From: Chlorophyllum brunneum
Taxonomy: Eukaryota > Basidiomycota > Agaricomycetes > Agaricales > Agaricaceae
Direction of reading: 5' to 3'
NCBI GenBank assembly: GCA_963576785.1
Contig: OY756150.1
Location: 186,001 to 250,000 of the forward strand
DNA: 64,000 nucleotides
Shown: positions 24,248 through 35,725 of the stretch, in pieces
How the letters are laid out: each line of letters starts with the position of its first letter
Numbering within the stretch: the stretch's first letter is position 1
Translations under genes and position numbers: made by a program
Notes under the pieces: model-generated
What the model saw: the letters and a program-made list of their open reading frames with translations, nothing else
Databases searched by the model: none
Told to the model about the DNA's origin: nothing

Positions 24248-26269
24248 TTATTCCTCGTTTTCGCTGGAATCTTCGTCCCCGTCTTGGTCATCACCGCCGT
24301 CTCCGTGGCCTGTTATAGTCATCATGTCATTTAGGCTGGATTTGGAGGGTAAGTATAGAGGGTAAAAGCGCCGGAACCCGGGGCCATAAATGACAAAAAT
24401 ACTCACCAGTGAACGAAAGGCTGCATAACACGAGCTACCACTCCGATCTTTTCTTTGAAGTCAGGGTCTAGGACCTCGTCGTCGGTAAAGCTGTAAATTT
24501 ATAACAATCCATCAGACGTTGACTACCATCATGTTACAAGAAAAAAAAGAGCAACTAGAATCCATGTCAGAGAGCGTGAATTATTACCGCGGAACGCTGG
24601 ACGGCGATCTACAAGCGCTCAATCGCCATCCATCCGGTCGGTAAATGCTCCTGGACGGATCTTATGTGATAAATAAGATAAATGTGCCATACCAATGTGC
24701 AACAGCGAATGAACGGCACTTTAACAAGTCAATATCCCTATGTTGAAATGACATATCAAAAAACCGCGGATGGTTAGGTGATAGATTGCTTACTCATGAT
24801 CCTTAGCGACGCCCTTTGGCGCAGTCTTTAATTCATCCTCTCTTCCGAATATATTCTGTCTTTCTCCCTTGGGGTGGGGTTTGGCCTCGCCAAAATACAG
24901 TTCAAATCCGGGTGAAGATATGATTTGACGTAGGCGCCTCGAATCACGTTTGATATTGGACCTGTGGATTACCATCAACGTGATAGGCACGGAACGAAAC
25001 GTGGATGTGGAGACGACCGAGGTCAATACCTTATAGTGTCTAATTCGTTTTTTCCGGGACACCAGGAACCCGCGGCGATCATACTTTCGTTTCCTGGTTT
25101 GACTGAATGCGGAGGAGTCAACCTGATAGTGACGAAAATAAAGAATGAATACATACTCAATCTGCGGTCCACAACCAGTACGCGAAGGAGCTTTAGCGAG
25201 ATGAATGTCCGAGACACGAGGTTAAAAGACTCACACATGGTCTATGGAGACTTTAAGCAAAGTGGGTAAAGATAAAGTAGACGGTGACGTACAGCCCGCA
25301 AAAATGCCTTTCCTGCCGCTCCTAGAGAAGCTTGCAGAGAACCCTTTCTTATAGGGCGTCTTGTCATTACTGAAGCGGATCTACAATTATACGATGATTC
25401 AACAGAGGAATGGCTCGAGAGCAGAAATGTCTCACATCACGATAGATACGATGAGTCACATCTTTCGGGGGTAATGGTGGGATCTGCCCATCGACCCCCA
25501 TGAGTACATCAGTGAAAGCTTCAATGAATGCCTTCCATTCCTTCTCGGCTACCCGGTATACAGGTTCTGTTGATCGAGAGTAACAATCAACGGAACCGGA
25601 GTTGAGATATGATATCGAGTCAAAAAGCAGAAAATTGGTCAGCGATTTCACGAGGATGACAGCAAGCGAGATAGCTACCGTGTAGTTTGAACCTGTAAGC
25701 AATTTAATAAGACGGCCGGTCGAGAACGAGAGTAGGTACCCACCATTGTCGATCATTACAGGCTGGATCCTTCAATTTATTCAGAAAATCCAGGGTATTG
25801 CGCGAGACTTGGCCAGGCGGGACTAGAACGAACCAATTAGCGATGGCAACGAACAAAAAACAAGGGCCTCACCGAAGCCGGTAGTAGGAGCTTTGACGAC
25901 CCTTCCAACGATTTCCTGACCTTCTTCCAAGTCAAATTCCTCTTCATCAGCGTCAGAACCCTTCCTGGGCTTCCGCTGCGGAGTCCGCTTTGGTTTTGAC
26001 GGAGAAGTTGTTCCTTTCGGTCTTTTCCTCTTTCGTTGATCATCAGATTCATCCAAGGCATCGCTATCCAGTTCAATCCCATCGATTTCACTTCCCGACT
26101 CCTCAACGTCATGGTTTTGTCGACGCGCTTGGTTTGTTCGTTTGGTCCGCACAGCGGCCTTTCCAGATGAACGTTTGCGTTTGGTGGCGGGGACTTCTAG
26201 CTCAGAGCCAGATGATTCTTTGAATTCACTTGTGAGCTGCCTGGGCATAGCTTTCTTTCGAGGTGCCAT
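24248..26269 (-). CDS. DUF2461 family protein with basic/acidic nuclear-type N-terminus
   Basis: Conserved protein of unknown function, about 400 aa. The first exon (26269 to about 25870) is low-complexity and charged: MAPRKKAMPRQLTSEFKESS, KRKRSSGKAAVRTKRTNQAR, KRKRPKGTTSPSKPKRTPQR then an Asp/Glu-rich stretch, consistent with a nuclear protein. Later exons give the DUF2461 core: NTLDFLNKLK, VAEKEWKAFIEAFTDVLMGV, THRIYRDVRFSNDKTPYKK, AAGSWCPGKNELDTIR, and SPGFELYFGEAKPHPKGER. The protein ends in an acidic tail (DDQDGDEDSSENEE) before TAA. DUF2461 has no settled function. It is divergent from acetyl-CoA synthetase across about 1 kb. Confidence 0.8.
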
Positions 26270-27238
26270 TTGTGTTTGTAAATGAGTATGAGAACCAGAC
26301 CTTGAAAACCCAAGGGACGTACACGTGACCGTGTACCCTATTACTCTGGGCGCTTCATAATCTCTTGGCGTTTAGCCGCCGCATGATTCGAGTCCATTGC
26401 GGTTAAAAGTTGCAGAGATGTTCCTCTCAGTGATGGATACCTCTTTTCAAGCTGCAAGGCTTGCATTTCCAATCGCAAGCGCTGCGTACCATGGCATATA
26501 CGCGCCCACACCGACTTGTGGCTGCAAGAAGAGCTTCTGGCTCGCGATGTTTTATATCTTCATGCCACCATTCACCCATATTCGACCAAGCACCTCATAC
26601 TATTACTGTTCGCCAGCGTATAGACCCCACTGGCAACCATCTCTCGCCCCAACACGGCCGGCCTTGTGACCGCCATCGGAGCTTCATGCTTATGACACTC
26701 CGGGATATTTTGGGTTCATCCCTCTGCATGTGGCTAATCGGCATAATCACGTCACCAGATGCGAAAACCCACGAGCCCAGGCAGCCAAAGATGGACAACT
26801 TGAATATTCCTCCGTTGGGTGACAGAATGGTGGACCAACGGTGGACTGGACCGCAACAGGAGCCGTGTATATACGTCTATGTCAAGACACCCCGGAAGAC
26901 CTCACCGCCAGCCAGACGATCAGGCAGGTCCTCTCGTGAGCTTCCCCCGCGATGCAAAGATGATGATGCAACCGACGTGAGAAGAAAGGTTCACAGGCTA
27001 AGAATTTCAATGAAAACACCTCGTACAGGGCTCTGCTTGACTCAATTCATGACCACTCCCAACCGGCTTAATTCCGTTCAGTGTCCGCGTTGTCTCCACC
27101 ATTAACTGACCGAATAACTCGATGCTACAACAAGCGCTGCCGAATGATGCATATGCTAAGCCCAATTATGGCGGCGTGTCCCGATCGATGCAATGACCCC
27201 ATTCGGACAGCGTCCCTGCAAGCCTTGATAAATCTCAA
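26270..27238. other. divergent intergenic region with a possible decayed coding segment
   Basis: Promoter region between the DUF2461 gene and acetyl-CoA synthetase. On the plus strand several frames give short protein-like pieces in series without Met or splice logic, for example HTDLWLQEELLARDVLYLHA, then VTAIGASC, then DTPGYFGFIPLHVANRHNH and GAVYIRLCQDTPEDLTASQT. This pattern suggests an old gene broken by indels, of a family I do not recognise. A 214-codon frame (26461-27105) mixes these pieces and is not itself convincing. Confidence 0.35.
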
Positions 27239-27282
27239 CTTTCCACTCCAATCTCTTCCCCGCATTCTCCCCTTCTCCGTCT
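27239..27282 (+). promoter_or_regulatory. CT-rich leader of the acetyl-CoA synthetase gene
   Basis: A pyrimidine-rich stretch (ACTTTCCACTCCAATCTCTT and on) directly before the ATG, of the kind common just upstream of strongly expressed fungal genes and often marking the transcription start. Confidence 0.4.
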
Positions 27283-29596
27283 ATGGCTGACACCCACATT
27301 GGCGTTCCCACCCACCCCGTTGCGCCCCGTCTTACTCAGGGCACAAAGACACCTCATGTCGGTCCGCATATTGAGGCCTACCGTGCTGCTCACGCCCAAA
27401 CCGTGGGTCATGAATCTGACGAGTGGTGGGCTCAAGTTAGTCCAGTCTTTCATATGACTTTTCAAGCCGATTGGCTGATCATGATCCTTAGATGGCGCGT
27501 GAAACCCTCTACTGGGACAGGCCCTTCAAGACTGTGAGATCAGGTGGATTCACCACTGGTGATATCGCGTGGTTCCCTGAAGGTGCCCTTAACGCTTCGT
27601 ATAACTGTGTTGATCGTTGGGCATTTAAGCACCCCAATAAGGCGAGTTGATTTGCGATACGATCTGAGCGAGATAATAACGCGATTATCAGCCCGCCATT
27701 ATCTACGAAGCTGATGAGCCTGGAGAGGGCCGTGAAGTCACATATGCCGAGCTTTTGCGCGAGGTCTCTAGCATTGCCAATGCTCTCAAGTCCTTCGGTG
27801 TCAAAAAGGGCGACACTGTCTCAATCTACCTCCCTATGACCTGGCATGGTGTTGCTGCCTTCCTCGCCTGCGCTCGCATTGGCGCCGTCCACTCTGTCGT
27901 TTTCGCTGGTTTCTCTGCCGAATCCCTACGCGATCGTGTCCAAGATTGCAAGTGCCGTGTCGTTATCACCTCTGACGAGGGTCGTCGTGGCGGAAAGACC
28001 ATCGCCACAAAGGCGATCGTCGATGCCGCTCTCAAACAGTGTCCCTTGGTTGAGCACGTGCTCGTCCTCAGGAGGACCGGGAACGCGGTTCCTTGGACTG
28101 AAGGACGGGATAAGTGGTGGCATGAGGAGATTCAAAAAGTTCCCAGCTATTGTCCTCCCGAGGTTATGTCCGCTGAAGACCCCCTTTTCATTCTTTACGT
28201 CAGTATTACCTAGTGGATGGAAAGGGTTGCGCTGATTGTCGATTTTAGACATCTGGATCTACCGGCAAGCCCAAGGGCGTCGTGCATACCACCGGTGGCT
28301 ACCTCCTATGCGCCGCCTTGACTGTCAAATACGTTTTCGATGTTCATGAGGACGACCGTTTCGCCTGCATGGCCGATATCGGTTGGATTACCGGCCACAC
28401 CTACATTGTTTACGGCCCCCTCTTGAACGGTGTTACCACAACTGTCTTCGAATCCACCCCTGTATATCCCACTCCATCTCGTTACTGGCAAACCGTCGAG
28501 AAGCACAAACTTACGCAATTCTACTCTGCTCCCACTGCCATTCGCCTCCTCCGTCGACTTGGCGCCCACCACGTTGAGAACCACGATTTGAGCACACTGC
28601 GTGTGTTGGGTAGTGTCGGTGAACCAATTAACCCTGAGGCGTGGCATTGGTATAATGAGCACGTCGGAAAGAAGCAGTGCGCAATTGTTGATACCTTCTG
28701 GTGAGTCAACTGCCCCTTTGATTGGTCTAGGAGGAGCTGAATCATTTGATAGGCAAACGGAGACTGGTTCCATCGTTGTGACGCCCTTCCCTGGCGCTAT
28801 TGAGACTAAGCCCGGTTCTGCGACAGTACCCTTCTTCGGTATCGAGCCTGCTATCCTTGACCCTACTACTGGCAAGGAACTTGATGGTAACAACGTCGAG
28901 GGTGTCCTTGTCCTCAAGAACCCGTGGCCTTCAATTGCTCGTACGATCTATCAGGACCATAAGCGTTACCGCGAAACCTATATGCAACCATACCCTGGCA
29001 TGTTTTATACCGGCGACGGTGCTGCTCGTGATGAACATGGTTATATCTGGATCAAGGGACGTGTTGATGGTGCGTAACTCTACACCTAGGTGGAATCCAG
29101 CCGCTGACTGAGGAAACGCAGATGTCATCAATGTCTCTGGACATCGTCTCTCGACTGCTGAGATTGAGTCTGCATTGATCATGCATCCCGGCGTCGCCGA
29201 GACCGCTGTCATTGGTACTGCTGACGAGTTGACTGGTCAAGCCGTCTACTCATTCGTCACTTTGAAACCGTACGTCCTATTCTTCAAACCACAGCATATA
29301 TTCAACGAAACTAAATCACATTTTCCTCATTTAGTGAGTTCAAGTACGACTCCAACGATGAATCGTCCCTCATCAAAGAACTCGTCCTCCAAGTCCGCAA
29401 GATCATTGGACCCTTCGCAGCACCGAAGAAAGTTTATATCGTTGCTGATCTTCCCAAGACTCGTTCGGGCAAGATTATGAGGCGAATAATGAGGAAGATT
29501 GTTGCGGGTGAGGGTGATCAACTTGGGGATTTGAGTACGTTGGCGGAACCGGGTGTTGTGGAAGTAATCAAGCAAAAGGTTGCTGCGAGCACGTGA
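27283..29596 (+). CDS. facA: acetyl-CoA synthetase
   Basis: AMP-forming acetate:CoA ligase of about 650 aa, making acetyl-CoA from acetate in cytosol and nucleus; needed for growth on acetate or ethanol. Start [20 protein letters not shown]. Exons read in order: [74 protein letters not shown], the AMP-binding P-loop [73 protein letters not shown] and the catalytic-Lys segment [16 protein letters not shown]. All family landmarks are present, at normal length, through about seven introns. Stop TGA at 29594-29596. Gene name follows the Aspergillus convention. Confidence 0.95.
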
Positions 29597-30189
29597 GTTT
29601 GTTGATACCACTAGCTGTCGTTTCTTTCTGTTGTATATGTCATTTCAAGAGTGTTTTGGATTGTATTTGACCTAGAAATGTAATTTTTTAGTAGGGGCAT
29701 AAATTCAGATCCCGTCCACATTAGCTGTATCGGAAATTTGAAATTGTGGAACGCGAGAAAAGCGTCGATTGTGCGTATACACACCAGCCCTGCAGGTCAA
29801 CTGGCTCATTGATTAGGTTTGTGCCCACCTTCATCTAGTGAGAAGTTTGGCCTTGGCGGAGTGGCTTGGTTGTTATGGTGTCGAGGCATTCGGGAATAGA
29901 ATGGTGTCGGATTCGACTGAGGAGCTCTCGATCATTTGAGGTGATTAGGACTGCTCATTCACAGCGGTCTTGATAGAAAAGAGTGCGTATGTTGTATTGT
30001 ATAGCGTAACAACTACGGTCAGGTAATACTGGACATTGAGTATACATCAATTATTGAACATTGATATTACCTGCGACGATGAGTTGGAGGACAGGGAAAA
30101 ATTTTTTATTAAGGTCTGAAGATGGCTTGGCGCACTATGTTCTGGATCATGGCCTTGATCATCGTAGAACTAGTGATCCAATATTTACG
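29597..30189. other. intergenic stretch with duplicated F-box flank sequence
   Basis: No gene is supported. It contains CTCTCGATCATTTGA at about 29924, repeated exactly at about 30778 downstream of F-box member 3, and a segment near 29760-29810 (GCGTCGAT..TATACACACCAGCCCTG) resembling 33180-33230 on the other side of the cluster. These look like flanks of duplicated F-box units. Confidence 0.5.
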
Positions 30190-30720
30190 GAGGGGATTGA
30201 CTAACCCTCTTGAAGAAATCAGGAATGGACTGGAGATCTGTAAATTTAATAGAACCCGTTGAGGGTGTCAAGTGAGGGTGAAACGAGCGGGAATAAGTTA
30301 TTTATCGAGTCCTGAGGTCATGCTATGTTCCGGGGGGAGGAAGGTGACCCCTCCAGGGATCGGTAAACCCTGCTAGTGTTCGCTCTTGGTGCTTTTTTCC
30401 CACTCGCCCAGTATCCCTCATCAGAATGAAAGACACCGTTCAGGACCTGAGCAGCAGGTTGAAGGGTAGTTATGGTCATCCACAGCTTGTACTGGACGGG
30501 CGAGTACAGAGGAAGTCAATGCAATGGAGAGGATAGTACGCCGTTTGCAGGCCTCATCACACCCGCCCCCCAAGGTCCCGCACTACCGTTAAAATGTCGA
30601 TCCAAACACCGACTTTGAGAACGTGCGTGGTGGTTAAGAGTAGCTACGTTGCCAATCATCGGGTCCGTCGACACCCTGAAGGGGGCGTGTGACGGGTAGA
30701 CTCTAGGCTTCAAGCTTCAT
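30190..30720 (-). pseudogene. F-box/LRR-like relic A (internally deleted)
   Basis: Decayed member of the local F-box family. On the minus strand the first-exon piece reads VWIDIL, then KRRTILSIALTSSVLARP, then in another frame LWMTITTLQPAAQVLNGVF and SDEGYWA. The C-terminal piece (about 30190-30260) reads GSIKFTDLQSIPDFFKRVSQ, matching the end of member 3. Most of the leucine-rich body is missing, and frameshifts break what remains. It cannot encode a full protein. Confidence 0.6.
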
Positions 30721-30881
30721 GAAGTATTTTCCCCCGAAGGTTTCTCTGCGTATGTAGGTACCACAGAATCGCGTAAACTCTCGATCATTTGATACAATTA
30801 AATCAGTTCATCTACAGCATAAGGAACGTGTATTATTAGACATTGAGGGAGGATGTTGGTACGATCGGCGGGTGAGCAGTC

Positions 30882-32445
30882 TCAATCATAGCAGCACAGC
30901 TTATCAGATCTTTGCGGAGGAAAACAAAGAATTTTGTTGAAGGAATCAAGGATGGGTTGGAGTTCTCTGGATTTATTATGACCACCAAAGGTGTCAAGGT
31001 GGGGAAAGAGGGTGAGAAGGTTTTGCACCAGTGTAAGTTGTTGCCTCAGATCATTTGGGATGCCGTCTGAATTGTCTATCTCCAGCACTCGTAGAGGACA
31101 ATTCGAAGGGGGAAATGTGGAACCAGAATTTGTGGCCAAGGATGAGAATTTCAGTGGTAGAGTGAAACTTTGAAGACGGACGCCATGTATACTCGTCTGA
31201 GACAAAATGAATTCTGCCTCGAATGAAAAACGTGCTTTGCCTGAGATGCAGATTTCTTTAAGCGAAGGCCAGGTTTTAAGAAGACCGATGATATCACCTG
31301 AGGTGATGGGATGATTGTGGAGGGATAGGCGTTCCATCGCTCTTCCTTGTAAAATCAATACATCACTCAGTGTTGTTGGTATTGCCATGGGTTGATGGAC
31401 ACTGAGTGACTGGAGGGCGGGAAACGCCAGGGCTATGCTAGAAAATACACTTGCGCTAGTGAGATTGTCGTCGCCCAGATGGTGAGGGAGAAAGACTGGA
31501 CCGATTTGAAAGCAAAGATCCCGGGGATGGAACGAGATATTGATTCCCAATATCCCTCTAGACTAAAACTGGATAGTACATCCAGGCTGGCCAGCCAATG
31601 TCCAAATCTTTTCTCGGATCCCGGAGGCATCACCTCGGTATTTATCTTCAACGTCGTAAGGCAGGATAGGTTTTGAAAGGACGCCATATCGGCGTCCTCC
31701 AGTAAGAAATTGTCGGGGGTGCTGAGAGACCCAATGTCCAACCAAGACAGCGATGGAAATTGAGTGATGTAATCAAAGAGACGGGGGTGGGCGTGGCCCG
31801 TGTAAGACAAGCGGACAAGTTGAACATTGTGTCGTTTGAGGATGGATAGGAACACAGGGGCTGAGAATCCATCGGATATCTCTGCAGAGGCATCGAGGTC
31901 GATCTCCTTAAGCGAGGGTGATATGAATGGTGAGAAGTTATACATCAGGTCCTGGGCACTATTCTCCAGGGGAAGGGAGATTCCTTTGAGGTTTGGGCAT
32001 AAAGCAGCGACACTTCCAGGAATCGGTAGAACTGGCCAGAGGGCTCGCTCTCGGTGTCTAGGAAATTCGTAAAAGCAGAGGTACCGAACTCGGAACAAAT
32101 ATAATTGTAGCCGAGCGACACGAGAACTAGCTTCACTTGAAGAGACATCAATTTCCTGCATAACAGACAGTTCCTTTATCTGTAGCCAATACAAGCCTTA
32201 TTTCCGCTCACCCAGAATCCCTCTTTTTCAACAGAATAAAAGACACCATCGAGGACTCGAGCGGCAGGTTCAAGCGTATCCATGGACCTCCACAGCTCGT
32301 CAAGTGCCGGATTGGTGAGCACCGGGGATGTCAATGCAATGGACAGAATAGTGCGCCGTTTGCAGTCCTTATCATGATCTTCCTCCAACGAGATCCTGAG
32401 ATATCGTAAAATCTCCGTCCAAACATCGGGGTTGGTGACGTTCAT
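30882..32445 (-). pseudogene. F-box/LRR-like protein, family member 3, single frame break
   Basis: Same layout as member 2. Exon 1 from ATG 32445: MNVTNPDVWTEILRYLRISL, KRRTILSIALTSPVLTNPAL, DELWRSMDTLEPAARVLDGV, ending FWVS. A 56-nt intron (GTGAGC..TATGCAG) precedes EIDVSSSEASSRVARLQLYL. Exon 2 continues through CPNLKGISLPLENSAQDLMY and FLSILKRHNVQLVRLSYTGH to SVQSFSLTIW at about 31475. There the frame breaks: four bases fewer than member 2, net shift of one, and the family sequence resumes as GDDNLTSASVFSSIALAFPA and stays open for over 200 codons to the stop at 30882. Predicted SCF adaptor if functional. The break lies in a GGGC run, so a sequencing error is possible. Confidence 0.7.
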
Positions 32446-32544
32446 GGTGGTTTGGGACAGAAGTGGTTGTTCGATAATGAAGACACGCCCGCTACTCAAA
32501 GTTCCCGCGCTCCTGAAAATGTACTCTCGTTAACTTACCAATGA

Positions 32545-32925
32545 TCAGTCCCTTCGAAAATTGAGAACGGCATTTCGTGAAACATATTTACTAGTAACAC
32601 GAGAACTGATTTTACTTGAAGAAGTCCCGATGCCCTGCACAACAGATAGTTTCTTATCTGAGCCCCTGCGAAGCTTTATTTCACTCACCCAGCATTGGTC
32701 CTGTACCTTAATACAAAGTCCACTAACAAAGACTTGGGTAGCGGGCTCGAGGGTCATGGACCTCCACGGTTCATCAAGTACTGGATCGGTGAGCGCCGAG
32801 GACGTCAATGCGGCGGAGTGGAGAGTGTGCCATTTGCAAACTATGTCGTTCCTCAATGAAATCTTGAAGTACTATAAAATTTCCCCCCAAAGATCAGGGT
32901 TGGCAATGTGCGCGATGGTTTAGGA
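32545..32925 (-). pseudogene. F-box/LRR-like relic B (5' part only)
   Basis: Remnant of exon 1 and the beginning of exon 2 of a family member, just upstream of member 3. Minus strand: IAHIANPDLWGEIL, then a TAG, then YFKISLRNDIVCKWHTLHSA, LTDPVLDEPWRSMTLEPATQ, DQCWVS; exon 2 starts GIGTSSSKISSRVTSKYVS and then loses similarity. The expected ATG (aligned to member 3) is ATC, so the start is lost as well. Clearly non-functional. Confidence 0.65.
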
Positions 32926-33777
32926 CGAAAGAGTGGATTCGGCCCCTTCGTGACCCTGAGTGTTGGTTTAAGCTTGCTTTACGACCCCAGGTCCCAAGTG
33001 GTATTCTCTTCCGTTTCCTTATGAAAATTCTTGTTGTTCCCTTTGCCAGTAAAATCTTTGATCATTCATCTTAATACACCATAATGTTGAAGGGACTCAA
33101 AAGCGGGAGACGGTGATGGGATGTGGGGAGTGGGCGAGCAGGGTACAATTAGTGCTAATGATTTCAGGTTTGGGAGAATGAGCGTCGATAACGTGTATAT
33201 ACACCAACCCTGAGGATCGACCAGTAACGAGACGCATGAATTCTCGTTCTCACACAGAGCGGGTGATTCATCCTGGACCTTATTATATGCATCACCATAC
33301 TAGCGATAACCACTATACCTCACGAACGAATCACATCCACCCTGCGAAGGGGCGTAGTTAATTAGCTTACCATCGGTCGAAGATGTCACTCGTGTTTCGA
33401 AATGTACGTATGATCGTTGTTAGTGGTAGGAGAGAGCAAGTCGAAGTGCAACCGGTGGCCCCGGTGGTTCCACGTAGGTCCATTCCACTACACATGGACC
33501 TCGCGCATAAATCGGTTGCAAAAGGACGGAACAGGGAAATCACGGGCCGGGATAAGAGTGCAAGCCGAAGACCCGGAATGGATGACTGTGTCACACTTTG
33601 AGCTTTGTTCTTCTGTGACTCTTGATTTCTTCTTTACACTGCGCTCGTCATCGTTCTCGGACTAGAAGAACTAGTTCCGGTACGTGGATGTTACATGTAG
33701 CTTGTCAATACTGTCCTAACGAGTGGATTAGGATAAAACAACAAGAGCTTGATTTGGGTCAGAGAGCGAATCTACCG
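32926..33777. other. intergenic stretch, nothing supported
   Basis: Between relic B and F-box member 4. It carries the repeat near 33180-33230 related to 29760-29810. Short open frames on both strands at 33367-33665 overlap and show no domain. The promoter of member 4 should lie at its right end. Confidence 0.45.
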
Positions 33778-35557
33778 ATGACCACCACAACATCGCCATC
33801 TCCACTAGCTTCCCCATCCTTCTCCGACTCATCATCGTCTTTCTCATTGACATCCATGACCGCCAAAGAAAACCCTACGTGTGCAGTTCTCACAAACCCC
33901 GATATTCTGGAATTGATTCTGGAGAATTTGGCTGTGGATCGGGTATGGGAGTTGATGATAGAGGAAGTGAATATGAGGAGGAGAGCACTTGCTGCTGCTG
34001 CGTTGACGTGTAGAACGTTTATGGAACCTGCGTTGGATAGGCTATGGAGGAGTTTGGATAAACTCTTTCCGCTGTTTAAACTCTTACCGGCCTTTTACAG
34101 GAGTGATTCGACCTTTGTGAGTCCCGCTTCTCGGGTTTACTGTTCCAACAAAAAGCTGATTGGGGATGCAGGTGTTGAGGGGAAGAGTTAGTGAATCCGA
34201 TTGGGATAGATTCGATTGGTACGCGAGAAGAGTCAAATCGTTTTGTTATACCCGCGATCCGGATTCGTTGGATATTGCAATGCACGTATACTTTCGTATC
34301 GCTCAACTACGAAAACAACCTCTACTCCCCTGTCTACGTCACCTCAAATGCCCACATATATCCCAAGACGACTTTCTCATATCATCAATATGTCTTTTCC
34401 TCACACCTTCACTCCGAGTACTTGATTTCAAGAAAATCACAGGGGTGGAGGATAAACTCATCGGAACGTTTTTGCATACGCTGTTATGTGAAGGAGCGAG
34501 GATTGAGAGGGTTGAACTTGTGGGGGAAGGATTGACGCGGGATACATTGGATTATTTGGGGCAATGTGTGTATTTGAGGAGTTTGGTTGTGACTGGGATG
34601 GGGAGATATGTGGATTTGGCAATTGTGAAGGATTTAGGGAGGATTCCGGGGTTGGAAGAGTTGCAATTGGACTTGGAAGAGAGTGGGTTGTTGAGTGTGA
34701 ATGAATCGGATGTGGTGCCGAATTCGTCGTGGCAGAATGGGTCAGGAGTGGGAGTTATAGGTGGAGGTAGTGTTGAAGGTGAATTGGGGTTTAGGGAATT
34801 GACGCGATTGGAGTTTGTGGCGCCGTTATCGTTTATCAAGACTTTCGTGATGCAAATTGGAACAATGCAGCTGCAACATGTTGGGTTTGAGAGTTCGACA
34901 GAGGGTGCGGTGGACAGGAGAGATTTGTTGACGTGTATCGTGCGGAGATGGAAGGATACTCTGACATATTTCCGAATGGTTCATAACGGAGAGGCCAATT
35001 CCGAAGACGACATCATGCCACCGATAATTACGATGGACACCATTTCGCCTCTACTCAAAGTATCCAACATCAATCATTTCGAAGTGGATGGATACTCACT
35101 CGAACTTGGAGATTCGAATCTAACAGAAATGGCTAATGCTTGGCCGGACATTCATACATTACATCTTCCATTCATGGGTACGGGTACTCAACGACCTACT
35201 GTCATTTCACTCCAGACGTTGTCAAAACAATGTCCAGAGTTGAAACACCTCACGCTTCCACTCGACACGACTGACTTTACGGTATTGCAGGAGGCTAGGA
35301 TACCGCTACATCGATTGCAGACGCTGACGGTGGCTAGTCCGGATGAATCTTGGGAGCTTCGGCGGGCTATGCGGCTGGCGCGGGTGGTTGATCATTTGTA
35401 TCCATTTTTAGTCAAGGTGAGGGCGCATCCCGAGGAGAGAGAGGGAGGACGGTGGCAGCAGGTGCACCAGATGGTGAAGATGTGCCAGTCTGTACGCAGT
35501 GAGGCTCTGGAGATATACAGACATAGTTCCGCAGAGTGTACAGTATTCGCGACATAG
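33778..35557 (+). CDS. F-box/LRR-like protein, divergent member 4
   Basis: F-box-type protein of about 575 aa in two exons. Start MTTTTSPSPLASPSFSDSSS, a Ser-rich leader; an upstream in-frame Met exists but its context is poor. The F-box-like segment is LTNPDILELILENLAVDRVW .. RRRALAAAALTCRTFMEPAL, then DRLWRSLDKLFPLFKLLPAF. A 55-nt intron (GTGAGTCCC..GATGCAG) precedes VLRGRVSESDWDRFDWYARR. The body is leucine-rich: LPCLRHLKCPHISQDDF, TPSLRVLDFKKITGVED, RIPGLEELQLDLEESGLL, WPDIHTLHLPFMG, CPELKHLTLPLDTTD. It is intact and differs from the other members in leader and second exon, so it is a separate subfamily. Predicted SCF substrate adaptor; target unknown. It ends 168 bp before the chitin synthase ATG. 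Confidence 0.8.
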
Positions 35558-35725
35558 CCCAGATAAATATAGATGAAGCGACACTGGCAACAGGGGTAGA
35601 CACGTGACTGTGAGTTTTGGGTCGCACGGGGCTGGCTGGCTGCTTGGCGACTCTCCTCTCACAGACGACGACCTGCACGGTCGCAAGGCTCTTCCCCTCC
35701 CCTCCTTCACATTGCGGGGCTCACC

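Noticed and set aside
26461..27105. Plus-strand frame of 214 codons as a gene
   Set aside because: It mixes fragments that look coding in other frames and shows no domain; treated as possible relic or promoter only.
29850..29945. tRNA-like look of GGCGGAGTGGCTTGGTTGTTATGG with a later GATTCGACT
   Set aside because: The stems do not pair into a cloverleaf and spacing is wrong.
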